Assembly: GCA_902779675.1 (NCBI GenBank)
Contig: CACZCK010000005.1
Location: 45,841 to 109,840, forward strand
Length of the DNA stretch: 64,000 nt
Direction: 5' to 3'
Origin: an uncultured Coriobacteriaceae bacterium
Lineage (GTDB): Bacteria; Actinomycetota; Coriobacteriia; Coriobacteriales; Atopobiaceae
In this document: positions 40,860-50,215 of the stretch, piece by piece
Layout: the number at the start of each line of letters is the position of its first letter
How positions within the stretch are numbered: the first letter of the stretch is position 1
Notes under the pieces: generated by a model
Database searches by the model: none
Seen by the model: the letters and a program-made list of their open reading frames with translations, nothing else
What the model was told of the DNA's origin: nothing
Position numbers and translations under genes: made by a program

Positions 40860-41858
40860 CTATGAGAACTCGGGCTTGAGCTGGCGCATCGTGAGCATGT
40901 CAACGGCACGCTCGATGTCGTAGGCGCCGTGAATCAGCTCGTTGACCGTGCGTGCCAGGGGCATATCGACCCCGAGTTGCTTGGCACGAATGAGCAGCGG
41001 CTCGGCGGCATGTGCGCCTTCCACCACCGCCACGCGCTGGCGCTCGTAGTCCTCGACGCTGATGCCCGTACGCGCGAAGGTCTCGCCGTACATGCCGTTG
41101 CGCGAGTGCTCGGAGTGACAGGTCACGTCGAGGTCGCCGACACCCGCCAGGCCCATGCAGGTGCGCTGGTCGCCTCCGGAGGCCACCACCAGACGGCTGA
41201 TCTCGGCCAGGCCGCGCGTCATGAGCAGCGACTTGGTATTGGAGCTCAGACCCAGGCCTCGCGCCATGCCATAGGCGATGGCCACCACGTTCTTGGCCGC
41301 GCCGCAGATGCTGGTACCCACTGGGTCGTTGGAGGTGTACAGCCTAAAGAACGAGCCCGAGATGACCCGCTGGAAGAAGCTGGCGGTGCCGGTGGACTCG
41401 CTAGCCACCACAGCACCAGAAAGCGCACCGCCGGCAAGCTCCTCCGCATGGTTGGGGCCCGAAAGCACCGCCACGCGGCTGGTGTCACCGAGCGCCTTGC
41501 CTGCCGTCTCAAAGAGGTAGCCGCCATCGCGGTCGAGACCCTTGGAGAGCAGCATGACCGGCTCGCCCGCAGTGAGGTGCGGCGCCATCTGGGCGGCCGC
41601 GGAGGCGACGGCAAACGAGGGCGTGGCGATGATGGCCGAGGAGACGCCGTCGAGCACCGTGGCCATGTCGGACGACACGCGGGCAGCCGACAGGTCGAGG
41701 TCGCTCATGTGCAGGGGGTTGTGCCCGGTCTCGGCCATCTGGCGCGCCGCGTCCTCCTCGTAGCACCACAGGCTCACGTCCAAGCCGTTCTGAAGCAGCA
41801 TCCAGGCCATCGTCGTGCCAAACGTGCCTGCCCCGACGACAGCGATTCCACCAGCCAT
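40860..41858 (-). CDS. gpsA: NAD(P)-dependent glycerol-3-phosphate dehydrogenase
   Basis: The product is 332 aa. Features are the Rossmann motif VVGAGTFGTTMAWML, MLLSKGLDRDGGYLFE, LSGPNHAEELAGG, and the catalytic-lysine segment CGAAKNVVAIAYGMARGLGL. It reduces dihydroxyacetone phosphate to sn-glycerol 3-phosphate for phospholipid synthesis. ATG 41858 follows GGGAGGT. It lies 29 bp upstream of the LCP gene, possibly co-transcribed. Confidence 0.94.
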   Translation of the reverse strand: MAGGIAVVGAGTFGTTMAWMLLQNGLDVSLWCYEEDAARQMAETGHNPLHMSDLDLSAARVSSDMATVLDGVSSAIIATPSFAVASAAAQMAPHLTAGEPVMLLSKGLDRDGGYLFETAGKALGDTSRVAVLSGPNHAEELAGGALSGAVVASESTGTASFFQRVISGSFFRLYTSNDPVGTSICGAAKNVVAIAYGMARGLGLSSNTKSLLMTRGLAEISRLVVASGGDQRTCMGLAGVGDLDVTCHSEHSRNGMYGETFARTGISVEDYERQRVAVVEGAHAAEPLLIRAKQLGVDMPLARTVNELIHGAYDIERAVDMLTMRQLKPEFS

Positions 41859-42009
41859 GAGAGTACCTCCCAACGAGATGCGCCTTGCGAGCGTAAAACG
41901 CTCACCTCGAGTCTATCCGAGTGACGCGGGGCACGCGCACGCCCAGGCGCACGTGCACAAAGAACAGAACAATGGGGTATGCGGTGCGAGACCGCCCGAG
42001 ATATGCCAA

Positions 42010-42039
42010 GCGGGACGGCAGCTGCAGCTGCCGCCCCGC
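42010..42039. terminator. GC-rich hairpin downstream of yebC
   Basis: GCGGG-A-CGGCAGCT and AGCTGCCG-C-CCCGC pair with one mismatch around a two-base turn. It lies 27 bases after the yebC stop. Confidence 0.65.
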
Positions 42040-42065
42040 AAGATGCGATGGCAGAAGGACCGATG

Positions 42066-42863
42066 CTACTCCTCGTCGAGGGCGGCAGCGATCTCGTCGG
42101 TCACGTCCATGGTGTTGTAGACGTTCTGCACGTCCTCGAGGTCGTCGAGGCGATCGGCCAGACGCTGGACCTTCTTGGCGTCGGTCACACTGACCGTGGT
42201 GGGCGTGGTGGGAACACGGGTGAGCTCGGAGCCCTTGACCTCGATGCCCTGCTCCTCGAGCGCCTTGGCAACGGTCTGCATGTTGTCGTAGGCGGTCCAG
42301 ACGATCCACTCGTCGCCAGCGTCCTCGTAGTCGTCGCCACCGGCCTCGGCAACGGCCATCATGAACTCGTCCTCGTCGACGGCATTCTCGCGGTCGGCGA
42401 TCTTCTTGTCCTCGCTCTTGATGACCTTCTCGACGGCGATGGAGCCCTTGCGCTCGAACTGGAACGCGACGGAGCCGGAGGTGCCCAGGCTGCCGCCCGC
42501 ATGGGTGAAGGCAGAGCGCACGTCGGCAGCGGTGCGGTTCTTGTTGTCGGTCAGGCACTCGACAAAGAACGCGACGCCCGCGGGGCCGTAGCCCTCATAG
42601 GTGATCTCGGAGTAGACGGCGGCATCGGAACCGGAGCCGAAGGCCTTGTCGATGGCTGCCTTGATCTTGGCGTTGGGCATGGAGACCATGCGGGCGCGCT
42701 GGACGGCGGCGGCCAGGGAGGCGTTGTTGTCGGGGTTGGGGTCTCCGCCGACCTTGGCGGCAACGGTGATGTTGCGGGAGAGCTTGGAGAACAGCGACGA
42801 GCGCTTGGCGTCGATGGCTGCCTTCTTGTGCTTGGTGGTTGCCCACTTAGAGTGTCCGGACAT
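42066..42863 (-). CDS. yebC: YebC/PmpR family protein (translation or transcription factor)
   Basis: The product is 265 aa, slightly longer than the usual 240-250. It has the invariant start MSGHSKWATTKHKKAAIDAK, the helical KVGGDPNPDNNASLAAAVQRA segment and the EGYGPAGVAFFVE strand. YebC proteins were classed as transcription regulators and some members relieve ribosome stalling. ATG 42863 follows AAGGAG. It has an acidic extra stretch (GGDDYEDAGDEW) typical of actinobacterial members. Confidence 0.93.
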   Translation of the reverse strand: MSGHSKWATTKHKKAAIDAKRSSLFSKLSRNITVAAKVGGDPNPDNNASLAAAVQRARMVSMPNAKIKAAIDKAFGSGSDAAVYSEITYEGYGPAGVAFFVECLTDNKNRTAADVRSAFTHAGGSLGTSGSVAFQFERKGSIAVEKVIKSEDKKIADRENAVDEDEFMMAVAEAGGDDYEDAGDEWIVWTAYDNMQTVAKALEEQGIEVKGSELTRVPTTPTTVSVTDAKKVQRLADRLDDLEDVQNVYNTMDVTDEIAAALDEE

Positions 42864-43086
42864 GCGGGTTCTCCTTACGACTTGGAACAAACATGCATAC
42901 GTTAGCACTGCATATGGGTGTCGTTCAAGCGTCTGCACGCATAGTCACGCCATTTTCGCAGCAGCGCGAGACAAAGGTCTCCGGTCAGAACAACGGGTCT
43001 CTCGGGCCGTCGACCTTCTAGGACGGTTCTCCACGGTCGAAGGTAGAATGGGAGAGAAAGGCCAGCGCAAGCGAGGAGGGCAGGGC

Positions 43087-44124
43087 ATGAACCAGATGCG
43101 CACAGGCGCGACGCGTGGACGCGTCACCTACTTCGACTGGCTGCGTGGCGCTGCGACCTTTGCCGTGGTGGTCCTGCATGTGTTCAACAAGATGCTCACC
43201 GACCACAGCGTGGCCGAGCTCGGCGTGCCCCTGGTGCTCACCTGGACCGAGCTGCAGCTCGTGCTCACCCGTTGGGCCGTGCCAGTCTTCCTTATGATCA
43301 CTGGCGCTTTGCTGCTCGACCCAAGCCGTCGCGTCGGCTGGCCCAAGATAGGCCGCTACGTGGCGCGCATGGCAGCGGTGCTGCTCATCTTCTGCCCGGT
43401 CTACACCTGCATGAGCGCACGGGCCATCACGATTGCCGCCATCATCGAGGGCCTGGGTAAGGCCCTGACACAGGAGTCGTGGGATCACCTCTGGTACGTG
43501 TACGCCCTCATTGGGCTCTACGCGCTGACCCCCATACTGGCAGAGTACGTGCGCAGCGCCTCACGTCAGCTGCAACGCGCCACCTTGCTAGTGCTGGCCA
43601 TTCCCACCCTGGTGGTGCCCACCATCAACTTTGCCACCGGGACCCATCTGGTCACCTTCGTGTGGGTCACCTCCTCGCTGTTCTACTACCTGCTCGGGTC
43701 GTATGCGCACCGCTACCTGCGCCTCGGCGGGCGTACGAGCCTGCTGGGCCTCGGCGCGCTGGCCGTGGGCATCGCAGGCATCGCCCTGCTCGTTGTTATG
43801 CAGGGACGCTACCCCAAATGGCTCATTCGTCCCGAGAGCCCGCTTGTGGCGCTGTGGTCGCTCTTTGTGTTCTTGGCAGCCAAGGCCCATCTCGACGGAC
43901 GTCCCGCACCCGCCCCGCTCGCCTTTGCCTCCACGCACAGCCTGGGCATCTACCTACTGCACCCACTGACGCTCATCGTGCTGTACCGCCGGCTGTGGTG
44001 GATGCCCTACCAGACCCTGCCTCCCGTGCTGTTCGAGCTTGTGGTGCTGGGTATCGTCTATGGCGTGACGCTGCCTCTGGCCTGGGCGCTCAAGCGCGTG
44101 CCGGGACTGGACAAGATTCTGTAG
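43087..44124 (+). CDS. Membrane acyltransferase (acyltransferase 3 family)
   Basis: The product is 345 aa with about ten helices. Its start VTYFDWLRGAATFAVVVLHV has the family Arg...His spacing. WAVPVFLMITGALLLDPSRR and SLGIYLLHPLTLI follow. It resembles the protein at 36396 in length and motif order, suggesting paralogues acting on different surface glycans. ATG 43087 follows GAGGAGGG; the open frame extends upstream without a better start. Confidence 0.85.
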   Translation: MNQMRTGATRGRVTYFDWLRGAATFAVVVLHVFNKMLTDHSVAELGVPLVLTWTELQLVLTRWAVPVFLMITGALLLDPSRRVGWPKIGRYVARMAAVLLIFCPVYTCMSARAITIAAIIEGLGKALTQESWDHLWYVYALIGLYALTPILAEYVRSASRQLQRATLLVLAIPTLVVPTINFATGTHLVTFVWVTSSLFYYLLGSYAHRYLRLGGRTSLLGLGALAVGIAGIALLVVMQGRYPKWLIRPESPLVALWSLFVFLAAKAHLDGRPAPAPLAFASTHSLGIYLLHPLTLIVLYRRLWWMPYQTLPPVLFELVVLGIVYGVTLPLAWALKRVPGLDKIL

Positions 44125-44136
44125 CGGGTGGGCGAG

Positions 44137-44832
44137 CTAGTCGGCCAAGCCGTACTTGCGAACCACCCGCGCTATGGAGCGACGCCAAGGACCCCAGATG
44201 ACCAGCAGGAATGCGGCCGTGGCAACACCGTGCGTCACATCGAGCGGAAAGCCCGCCGCATAGGCCGCAAGCGCCGTCTGCCACGTAAGCGGGCGCACGA
44301 AGCCAAGGATGTGCCAGCTGTTGAGAACGGCTCCATAGAGCAGGCCGGAAGACAGTCCCAACGCGTACACCGCTGCCGGTCTCTCAAGCAGGCCTCGATC
44401 GGCAAGCATGCCCGCCAGATAGCCCACCAGCCCCCAGGCATACATCTGCCATGGCGTCCAAGGACCCTGGCCAAAAAAGAAGTTTGAGGCAAGGGCCGCA
44501 AGTGCGCCCGTGGCAAACCCACTGCGCCTGCCCAGAGACGCCCCCGCAACGATGCAGATGGCCGAGACGGGCTTGACGTCGGCAAACGGTGAAAAAGCCA
44601 TCCTGCCAGCCACAGCGATGGCAGCAAGGACCACGGTCGGCATGAGCTGGCGCATGAGCGGACGGGAGGCTTCGTAGCTCGCCAGCATTAACAGGACCGA
44701 AAGGCAGGCGACGAGCAACGTGAGCCCCGCGGTGGCAGGTACGCCAAGCAGCACGCAAGCCACCATCACAGAGGGCACGGCCAGCAGGGCGGGAACCTCG
44801 AGCGTAGAGAGGGTCTTCTCAGAGACGCTCAT
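44137..44832 (-). CDS. ECF transporter S component
   Basis: This 231-aa protein is mostly transmembrane (five or six helices), with the usual small substrate-binding shape (GRMAFSPFADVKPVSAICIV, then the FFFGQGPWTPWQMYAWGLVG segment). Its ATG overlaps the stop of the double ATPase gene (ATGA). It completes a four-gene ECF transporter unit with EcfT and a DUF4430 lipoprotein. The cobalamin-like riboswitch upstream suggests a corrinoid substrate; the S component alone does not prove this. Confidence 0.85.
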   Translation of the reverse strand: MSVSEKTLSTLEVPALLAVPSVMVACVLLGVPATAGLTLLVACLSVLLMLASYEASRPLMRQLMPTVVLAAIAVAGRMAFSPFADVKPVSAICIVAGASLGRRSGFATGALAALASNFFFGQGPWTPWQMYAWGLVGYLAGMLADRGLLERPAAVYALGLSSGLLYGAVLNSWHILGFVRPLTWQTALAAYAAGFPLDVTHGVATAAFLLVIWGPWRRSIARVVRKYGLAD

Positions 44833-46298
44833 GCGCGCCACATCCACGAATGCTCGAAGAAGGTCTCCGTTTCCTCGGTCTCGCCGAGCCGTCCGTCAAA
44901 GAGCAGCGACACCCCGTGCGCCACTGCCTTGACAAACGCCATGTCATGCGTTGCGACAAGCACGGTACGGCCTTGCGATGCGAGCTCGTTCACGCGCTCG
45001 GCGACCAGTGTCCGCGACGCACCATCGAGACCCTTGGTGGGCTCGTCGAGCAGCAGCAGCTCGGGGGCCATGAGCAGGAGCTTCTCGAGGGCAAGGAGCT
45101 GCTGCTGGCCACCTGACAGGTCGTAGGGATGACGCTCCGAGCAGCCTGTCAGACCCAAGCGTTCGAGGGCTGCCACGACCTCGGACTCGCCATAGCCGCC
45201 CGCAGCGGACCATTCCATGAGCTCCTCGCGCACGGTCTCGCAGCCAAGCAGCGCCTTCGGCTGCTGGGGAAGCAGCGCCTGTCGCCCGCGATACCGCCTG
45301 CCAACCTTTCCGCGCGAGGCCTTGACCACGCCGGCAATCGTGCTGATCACCGTCGACTTGCCACTTCCGTTGCCCCCCACGATAGCCCGCACCTCACCGG
45401 TGCCAAGAAGCAGGTCGCAGCCCCGCAGCACCCAAGGGCCACTACGCTCGTAACGCACCCACACGTCGTCGAGCAACCGTTCCCGAGCGTGTTGGGTCAT
45501 GGGCGCGACCCGTGCCATCGACAGGTCGAGAGCCGGACGCGTGCGCAGCGCCGAGAGCGACACTTCCGCAAGCACGCCCTCTTCGAGGCCAAAGGCGCAG
45601 GTTGCGTAATCGACCATGGGCTGGGGCTCATGCGTCGCGACGACCACCGTCAGCCCCAACTCACGATTTGCCCTAAAGAGCAGAGAAAGGAACTCCTTCT
45701 CGGCAACGGGATCGAGCATGGAGGTCGGCTCGTCGAGCAGCAGCAGACGCGGACGCATGGCAAGCACGGCAGCCAAGGCGACGACCTGCCGCTGGCCACC
45801 CGAGAGCTCGTCGCAACGCTTGCGAAAGAGTCCCTCGATGCCCAAGAACAGGCACACCTCGGCAAGGCGCCGGTGCGTCTCCTGCTGGTCAAGCCCAAGG
45901 TTCTCGAGCCCAAAGGCAAGTTCATGCCAGACGGTGTCGCACACTATCTGGTTGTCGGGACTCTGGAACACATAGCCCACCAGCTGCGACGATGCAAGCT
46001 CGCCGAGCGTGCGCACCTCGTGGCCAAAGACGAGCACGCTGCCCTTTAGGTTGCCTGCGGGCGCCACCTCGCGCTTGGCAAGACGAAGGCAGGTGGTCTT
46101 GCCGGAGCCTGTTCCACCAACAAGCAGGACAAACGCCCCCTCAGGCACCTTCATCGAGGCCCCTTTGAGAACGTGCGCTCCCCCATCTCCGTCACTTGGG
46201 TAGGCAAAGCTCACCTCCCGCAGCTCGAAGGCGGGAACATGGTTCTCGTCAGGGAGAAGCGAGGGATTGGGATCGCAAACGGTTGGCACTAAGCTCAT
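44829..46298 (-). CDS. ECF transporter ATP-binding protein, two fused ATPase domains
   Basis: The product is 489 aa. Domain 1 has Walker A GGTGSGKTT, Q-loop FQSPDNQIV, signature LSGGQRQ and Walker B LLLLDEPTSMLD. Domain 2 has GGNGSGKST, LLPQQPKALL, LSGGQQQ and LLLLDEPTKGLD. Most systems encode these as separate EcfA and EcfA'. The ATG overlaps the stop of the EcfT gene. Confidence 0.92.
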   Translation of the reverse strand: MSLVPTVCDPNPSLLPDENHVPAFELREVSFAYPSDGDGGAHVLKGASMKVPEGAFVLLVGGTGSGKTTCLRLAKREVAPAGNLKGSVLVFGHEVRTLGELASSQLVGYVFQSPDNQIVCDTVWHELAFGLENLGLDQQETHRRLAEVCLFLGIEGLFRKRCDELSGGQRQVVALAAVLAMRPRLLLLDEPTSMLDPVAEKEFLSLLFRANRELGLTVVVATHEPQPMVDYATCAFGLEEGVLAEVSLSALRTRPALDLSMARVAPMTQHARERLLDDVWVRYERSGPWVLRGCDLLLGTGEVRAIVGGNGSGKSTVISTIAGVVKASRGKVGRRYRGRQALLPQQPKALLGCETVREELMEWSAAGGYGESEVVAALERLGLTGCSERHPYDLSGGQQQLLALEKLLLMAPELLLLDEPTKGLDGASRTLVAERVNELASQGRTVLVATHDMAFVKAVAHGVSLLFDGRLGETEETETFFEHSWMWRA

Positions 46299-47149
46299 GG
46301 ACGTTCCTTCCCACCCAGACGGTCGGCCAGCAGCGCAAGAGATGGGAGCAGTGCCAGAAGCACGTAAGGCGCAAGCAGCGCCGGAGACGCCGTGCCCTGC
46401 ATGCGGGGATAAAAGCGCCAGCCGAGCAGCGTGCGTGACACGCCGAAGGCCGAAAGGGCGAACAGCAGAATCAAGAGCAGCAGCGCCTGCACGTCACGGC
46501 GGCGCACGAGGTGAGAGCGGTACACGTGTCGGCGCACGCCAGCTCCCCATCCCCTTGCGCGCATGGAGTCGGACCGCTCCACCGAGTCCTCGAGCGACCA
46601 GGCAAGCAGCACCCCCAAAATGCGCAAGGCCTCGTTCATGCCGTGTCGCCTTCCCACCGTCACCTCGGCCACGGTACGCGCGTCACGTGCCCGGCGCACA
46701 AGCTGGGGCACCAGACGCATAACCATCGAGACTGCCAAGGTGACCGAGGGGAGCAGCGTCCCGCCCAGCTCCATCACCTCGTCTTGGCCCACCACACTGG
46801 CTGCAGCCTCAAACCAGAGCAGCACCGAGACAAGCAGTGCGCCCATCACCGCGCCGTAGGCAAGACTCTCTGTATACACGCGGAAGGGGCCCACCTTGCA
46901 TAACAAGGTTGACCCCATGGCCGAGTACAGTGGATTGATCAGACAGATGAGCAGCAGCAGGGGCAGCTGCCAACGCAGCTTTGCCAGCGCCGCGCGCACG
47001 CCCTGCGTCAGCAGCAGAAAGAGCAGCCCTCCTGCAAGCGAGACGCCCACGCACGAGGGACAGATGCCAAACATGGCTAGCGCGATGATGCCCGCAGAAT
47101 ATGCCACGGGCACCATCGGATGCCATTTGTCAAAGGAGGCGCGCCACAC
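46295..47149 (-). CDS. ECF transporter transmembrane protein EcfT
   Basis: The product is 284 aa with about six helices and the coupling-helix signature SDSMRARGWG (the Ala-Arg-Gly motif that contacts the ATPases) near residue 200. The start is uncertain: GTG 47149 lies 9 bp after the lipoprotein stop and has only a weak ribosome binding site. Second gene in the riboswitch-led operon. Confidence 0.88.
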   Translation of the reverse strand: MWRASFDKWHPMVPVAYSAGIIALAMFGICPSCVGVSLAGGLLFLLLTQGVRAALAKLRWQLPLLLLICLINPLYSAMGSTLLCKVGPFRVYTESLAYGAVMGALLVSVLLWFEAAASVVGQDEVMELGGTLLPSVTLAVSMVMRLVPQLVRRARDARTVAEVTVGRRHGMNEALRILGVLLAWSLEDSVERSDSMRARGWGAGVRRHVYRSHLVRRRDVQALLLLILLFALSAFGVSRTLLGWRFYPRMQGTASPALLAPYVLLALLPSLALLADRLGGKERP

Positions 47150-47158
47150 AGGCAGGGC

Positions 47159-47674
47159 CTAGGCGGCGTCTGCCAGGGCCTCGATCGGGGCGAGGTCAGC
47201 CATATCGGGCAGAGCATCGCCAAAGGCGGAGTAGTACCACACGATGCTGGTACCGTCGGCGAGCTCGACGCCGTCGATGCCCACCTCACTGGCCTCGCCG
47301 TCGACAAAGAGCTGCCAATACTTGCCCGTTCCCTCGTCCCAGCCAAGCACGGTACCGTCGGCGGGGCTGGTGATGGAGTTGAGCATCACGCCATAGTCGG
47401 AGTTGGAGGCATCATAGGTGAGGCCGCCCTCGTCAAAGGCCTTCTGCGAGAGTGCCCAGGCGTCCTCGACATCGGCCAGGGCATAGGAGGTCTCCTCGAC
47501 GTAGGCGGCATCCTCGCCCTCTGCGTTGGGGCCAACGACCGCGATCTTTACAGCCTCCTTGGGCTCCTCGGGTGCTGCAGCACCCTCGCTTGAAGAGCAA
47601 CCACCCAGCGCCAGGCCTCCGGCCAGGACGATGGCGGCAAACAGACGAACTGCCTTCTTAGTGGGAGAGCTCAT
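47159..47674 (-). CDS. DUF4430 surface lipoprotein of the ECF operon
   Basis: The product is 171 aa with signal peptide and lipobox LALGGC (Cys about 26). The mature part matches the DUF4430 beta-grasp-like domain (SYALADVEDAWALSQKAF, GVMLNSI, YWQLFVDGEASEVGIDGV, IVWYYSAF). DUF4430 domains are found in surface proteins that bind cobalamin-type ligands. It is the first gene downstream of the riboswitch, whose expression platform masks its AGGAGG ribosome binding site. Confidence 0.88.
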   Translation of the reverse strand: MSSPTKKAVRLFAAIVLAGGLALGGCSSSEGAAAPEEPKEAVKIAVVGPNAEGEDAAYVEETSYALADVEDAWALSQKAFDEGGLTYDASNSDYGVMLNSITSPADGTVLGWDEGTGKYWQLFVDGEASEVGIDGVELADGTSIVWYYSAFGDALPDMADLAPIEALADAA

Positions 47675-47678
47675 TGCT

Positions 47679-47712
47679 CCCTCCTTTCCCGCTCTGCGCG
47701 GAACAGGGAGGG
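47679..47712 (-). promoter_or_regulatory. Ribosome-binding-site sequestering hairpin of the riboswitch
   Basis: On the minus strand CCCTCC (47712-47707) can pair with GGAGGG (47684-47679), which contains the Shine-Dalgarno sequence of the lipoprotein gene; an inner stem TTCCGC/GCGGGAA supports it. CCCTCC also belongs to the closing stem of the upstream aptamer, so the two structures exclude one another. Confidence 0.6.
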
Positions 47713-47869
47713 CAAGGTGGGAGCGGCAGCGTCGGATGCTGCCGAGCACAGCAGGCACCCAAGCTCCCGCTTGGGCACAAAAGTGCACCTTCGAACACGT
47801 CTGGCGGCTGGTCCGGAGTAGAACCGGAATCCTTTTAGCGAGGCCTTGCAGCTCGGCGACCGTGCCCTC
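47708..47869 (-). promoter_or_regulatory. Cobalamin-type riboswitch
   Basis: On the minus strand the closing stem is GAGGGCA (47869-47863) with TGCCCTC (47714-47708). Inside are TAAAAGGATTCCGG followed by a 7-nt loop and CCGGACCAGCCGCCAGACG. These resemble the conserved cobalamin core (AAAAGGGAA, CCGG stem-loop, then GCCCCCGCAACTG). The 3' B12-box is poorly conserved. The CCGG stem-loop looks like a tRNA T-arm, but no anticodon arm is present. The regulated genes (DUF4430, ECF) suit a corrinoid switch. Confidence 0.65.
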
Positions 47870-47945
47870 GGTTTGATAGTTGGGGTAATGGTAGCAGGTC
47901 TGATGTGCGGATGCATGCGAAGCCCACATCCCCGCATGCCTTCGC

Positions 47946-50048
47946 CTAGAAGTCGTACTCCTCGTCACCAAACTCGTCGGGGACGGTATGGTTGACAAGC
48001 GTCACCCACATCACGGCAAGGCTGCACCCTGCGATTCCCACGAATGGCCATACGGGAGTGGTCTTGCGCGAAGCGGCAAGGGCGCCAGTCGCGGGGTCGC
48101 CGTTGTGCGTGCCGAGCGGTGCGTCGGTATCGTCGGCGTCGTCCGCCTCTGCTGAGGCAGGCGTCTCCAGAGGCTGTGCGATGCTGTCTTCTTGCTCGGC
48201 GTTGGTCGCTTCCCCAGTATTACCTGCCATCTCGCGAGCGTCCGCAGCAAGCCGAATATCAACGCCACCACCGATACCAGGCTCGACCGTCTGACCAGCC
48301 GGCTCCTTGCCAGAATCCTGAATACCAGGATCGACAGGTACGTCGGTGCCACCATGCTCGCCCACATCGCCATGGTTGCCATTGCCGCCAGGACCTCCGA
48401 AGGCCGAGCGCAGAGCAAAGAGTGTCGCGGAATCGTTGGTGTAGTACAGGGTGCCGTCGTGCGCCGCTATGGGAGAGGCCTCACAGCGGCCCATCTGGCC
48501 AAAGGCTGGCGCAAACAGCTCGCTCGCCATGACGTCACCAAGTCTGTAGATATACAGGCTTCCGGGCAGGCTGTTGGCTGTGAAGTACACATAGACGCCG
48601 TTGACGGTCCTGCCCACCAGAGGAGCGCTCTTTATGTCGCCGGGAATCGCCCTGTGCCAGACCGTGTCGAGCAGCGTGACCTCATGCACCATCTCAAACG
48701 TGCGCAGGTCGACAACCCCAAGAACTCCCATATGGTCGTCGGTTGCGCCGGCAACCACCATCTGATCACCCACGATGGTGGGCGTGGCAGAGCTCGATGC
48801 GGCAAACTTCGCGCTGGCCAGCTCGACAAAGCCCTCTGCGCCAATGCCCACCTTGCGGAGCACGCCATCAGTGGTCACGACATAGACGGTGGAGCCGTCA
48901 TCGCCGGCAACAACGCTCGCATGACTGCCGGAGGACAGCTGCAAAGACGCCTTTACGGCGCCCGTCACCGAATCCATCAACGCCAGCATGCCTCCGTCGT
49001 CGCACACCACCAGTCCCGCATCGGTCATGGCGCAACCCGCCCACTGGTAGCCCGACGCGCTCTCAAAGACCCAGCGAGAGGCGCCTGTGGCCACGTCGAG
49101 GCACTGGAGCGAGCCACCATGGCCCCAGCCATCGGTGGTGCCCATATACGCCCGTTCTCCGTAGGTGAGGATGGTGGAGGAGCATTGCTGCGGAGCAACA
49201 AGGCCCATCCAACTATGCGACTCGGGGAGACTGTCGCTCAGCCATGCGGTGGCAAGGGTGTCCGGCGCGAGCGCTTGCACGCGGCCGCCCCCAAGAGGCA
49301 CCAGCACGAGACCGTCGGCATAACGGATGTGGCAGGTCTTGCCGACCCGGCCAGCCAGCGGGGCTTTGCCCTTTGCCTCGCCCGTCTTGGCATCAAAGCG
49401 GTGAATCGTGTTGTCTGCCACGATGTAGACATCGCCGTTCACGATGATAGGGTCGCTCACGTTAGTGAGCAGGTCACCCGCACGCCAAAGAGAGGCGGAC
49501 CAAGCAACCTCGACAGAGCTTGTCGGCGTGTCCGCATCGACTATCCCAGACTGGTCGGTACCCTTGTAGCCCGCCCACTCCGACTCGACATCGACATCTT
49601 GGGTGGCGCCGGCAGCATCAGTGATCTCGGAGTCTGCATCGCCTGCGGCCTCGGCAGCATCAGGCTGCTGCTCGATGGTCTCCGCATCCTCGACCTGGTC
49701 GGTTTCCGTAGCGGCCACGTCAGAGGTGACCTCGCCAGTGGATATGGCATCGGGATCGGCGGAGTCGGATTCGGCGGCATCGTCGGATTGCTCGGCAGCC
49801 TTTGGGAAAGCAGGCTCGTCGGTCTCGAGAAGCTCGTTGAGAGCATCGGCGAATACGGCCTCGTCCTGATCTGCCGCAGCGGGACCGGCCAGTTGCTCGA
49901 TGGCAGTCGTCGCAACCTCCTGCGACGGGGTCTGCTCCTGCGCAGCATCGACAGACGCCCAGGCAGGCGCAGGCACGAGCCCTAAAGCGAGCTGCAGCGA
50001 AAGTAGCGCAATAAGAGCCCGTCGCACGTGAGAGCCGTAGCTATGCAT
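47946..50048 (-). CDS. Secreted, membrane-anchored PQQ-like beta-propeller protein
   Basis: The product is about 700 aa. A signal peptide (RRALIALLSLQLALGLV ending PAWA) is followed by about 160 acidic low-complexity residues. A beta-propeller follows, with repeats of the DVYIVADNTIHRFDAKTG and LQCLDVATGASRWVF kind, then a Ser/Glu-rich linker and a C-terminal helix (WPFVGIAGCSLAVMWVTL) with a short acidic tail. It is probably a surface-exposed binding protein. The start is uncertain: ATG 50048 has a weak ribosome binding site, and ATG 50063 is an alternative. It precedes the riboswitch-ECF operon on the same strand. Confidence 0.78.
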   Translation of the reverse strand: MHSYGSHVRRALIALLSLQLALGLVPAPAWASVDAAQEQTPSQEVATTAIEQLAGPAAADQDEAVFADALNELLETDEPAFPKAAEQSDDAAESDSADPDAISTGEVTSDVAATETDQVEDAETIEQQPDAAEAAGDADSEITDAAGATQDVDVESEWAGYKGTDQSGIVDADTPTSSVEVAWSASLWRAGDLLTNVSDPIIVNGDVYIVADNTIHRFDAKTGEAKGKAPLAGRVGKTCHIRYADGLVLVPLGGGRVQALAPDTLATAWLSDSLPESHSWMGLVAPQQCSSTILTYGERAYMGTTDGWGHGGSLQCLDVATGASRWVFESASGYQWAGCAMTDAGLVVCDDGGMLALMDSVTGAVKASLQLSSGSHASVVAGDDGSTVYVVTTDGVLRKVGIGAEGFVELASAKFAASSSATPTIVGDQMVVAGATDDHMGVLGVVDLRTFEMVHEVTLLDTVWHRAIPGDIKSAPLVGRTVNGVYVYFTANSLPGSLYIYRLGDVMASELFAPAFGQMGRCEASPIAAHDGTLYYTNDSATLFALRSAFGGPGGNGNHGDVGEHGGTDVPVDPGIQDSGKEPAGQTVEPGIGGGVDIRLAADAREMAGNTGEATNAEQEDSIAQPLETPASAEADDADDTDAPLGTHNGDPATGALAASRKTTPVWPFVGIAGCSLAVMWVTLVNHTVPDEFGDEEYDF

Positions 50049-50183
50049 GACACCGCGCCACATTCCCGGTATCCAAACCCCCAATTCGCTATAGGCCACG
50101 AGGGCGGCCGCCAATACCACCCTCGATTGGTGCAGGTATTTATGATTTGTATTCTACCGAAAACTTTAGATTAAGTGCGGTGT

Positions 50184-50205
50184 GGCGGTCATCGCCACGA
50201 CCGCC
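50184..50205. terminator. Possible hairpin downstream of lgt
   Basis: GGCGGTC and GACCGCC, 7-bp arms with an 8-base loop, lie 11 bases after the lgt stop on the minus strand. No clear T-run follows. Confidence 0.4.
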
Positions 50206-50215
50206 CTACAACCCC

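Noticed and set aside
47815..47870. tRNA-like T-arm (CCGG, 7-nt loop, CCGG) on the minus strand
   Set aside because: There is no anticodon arm and the acceptor stem does not pair; the segment fits a cobalamin riboswitch core upstream of an ECF operon.
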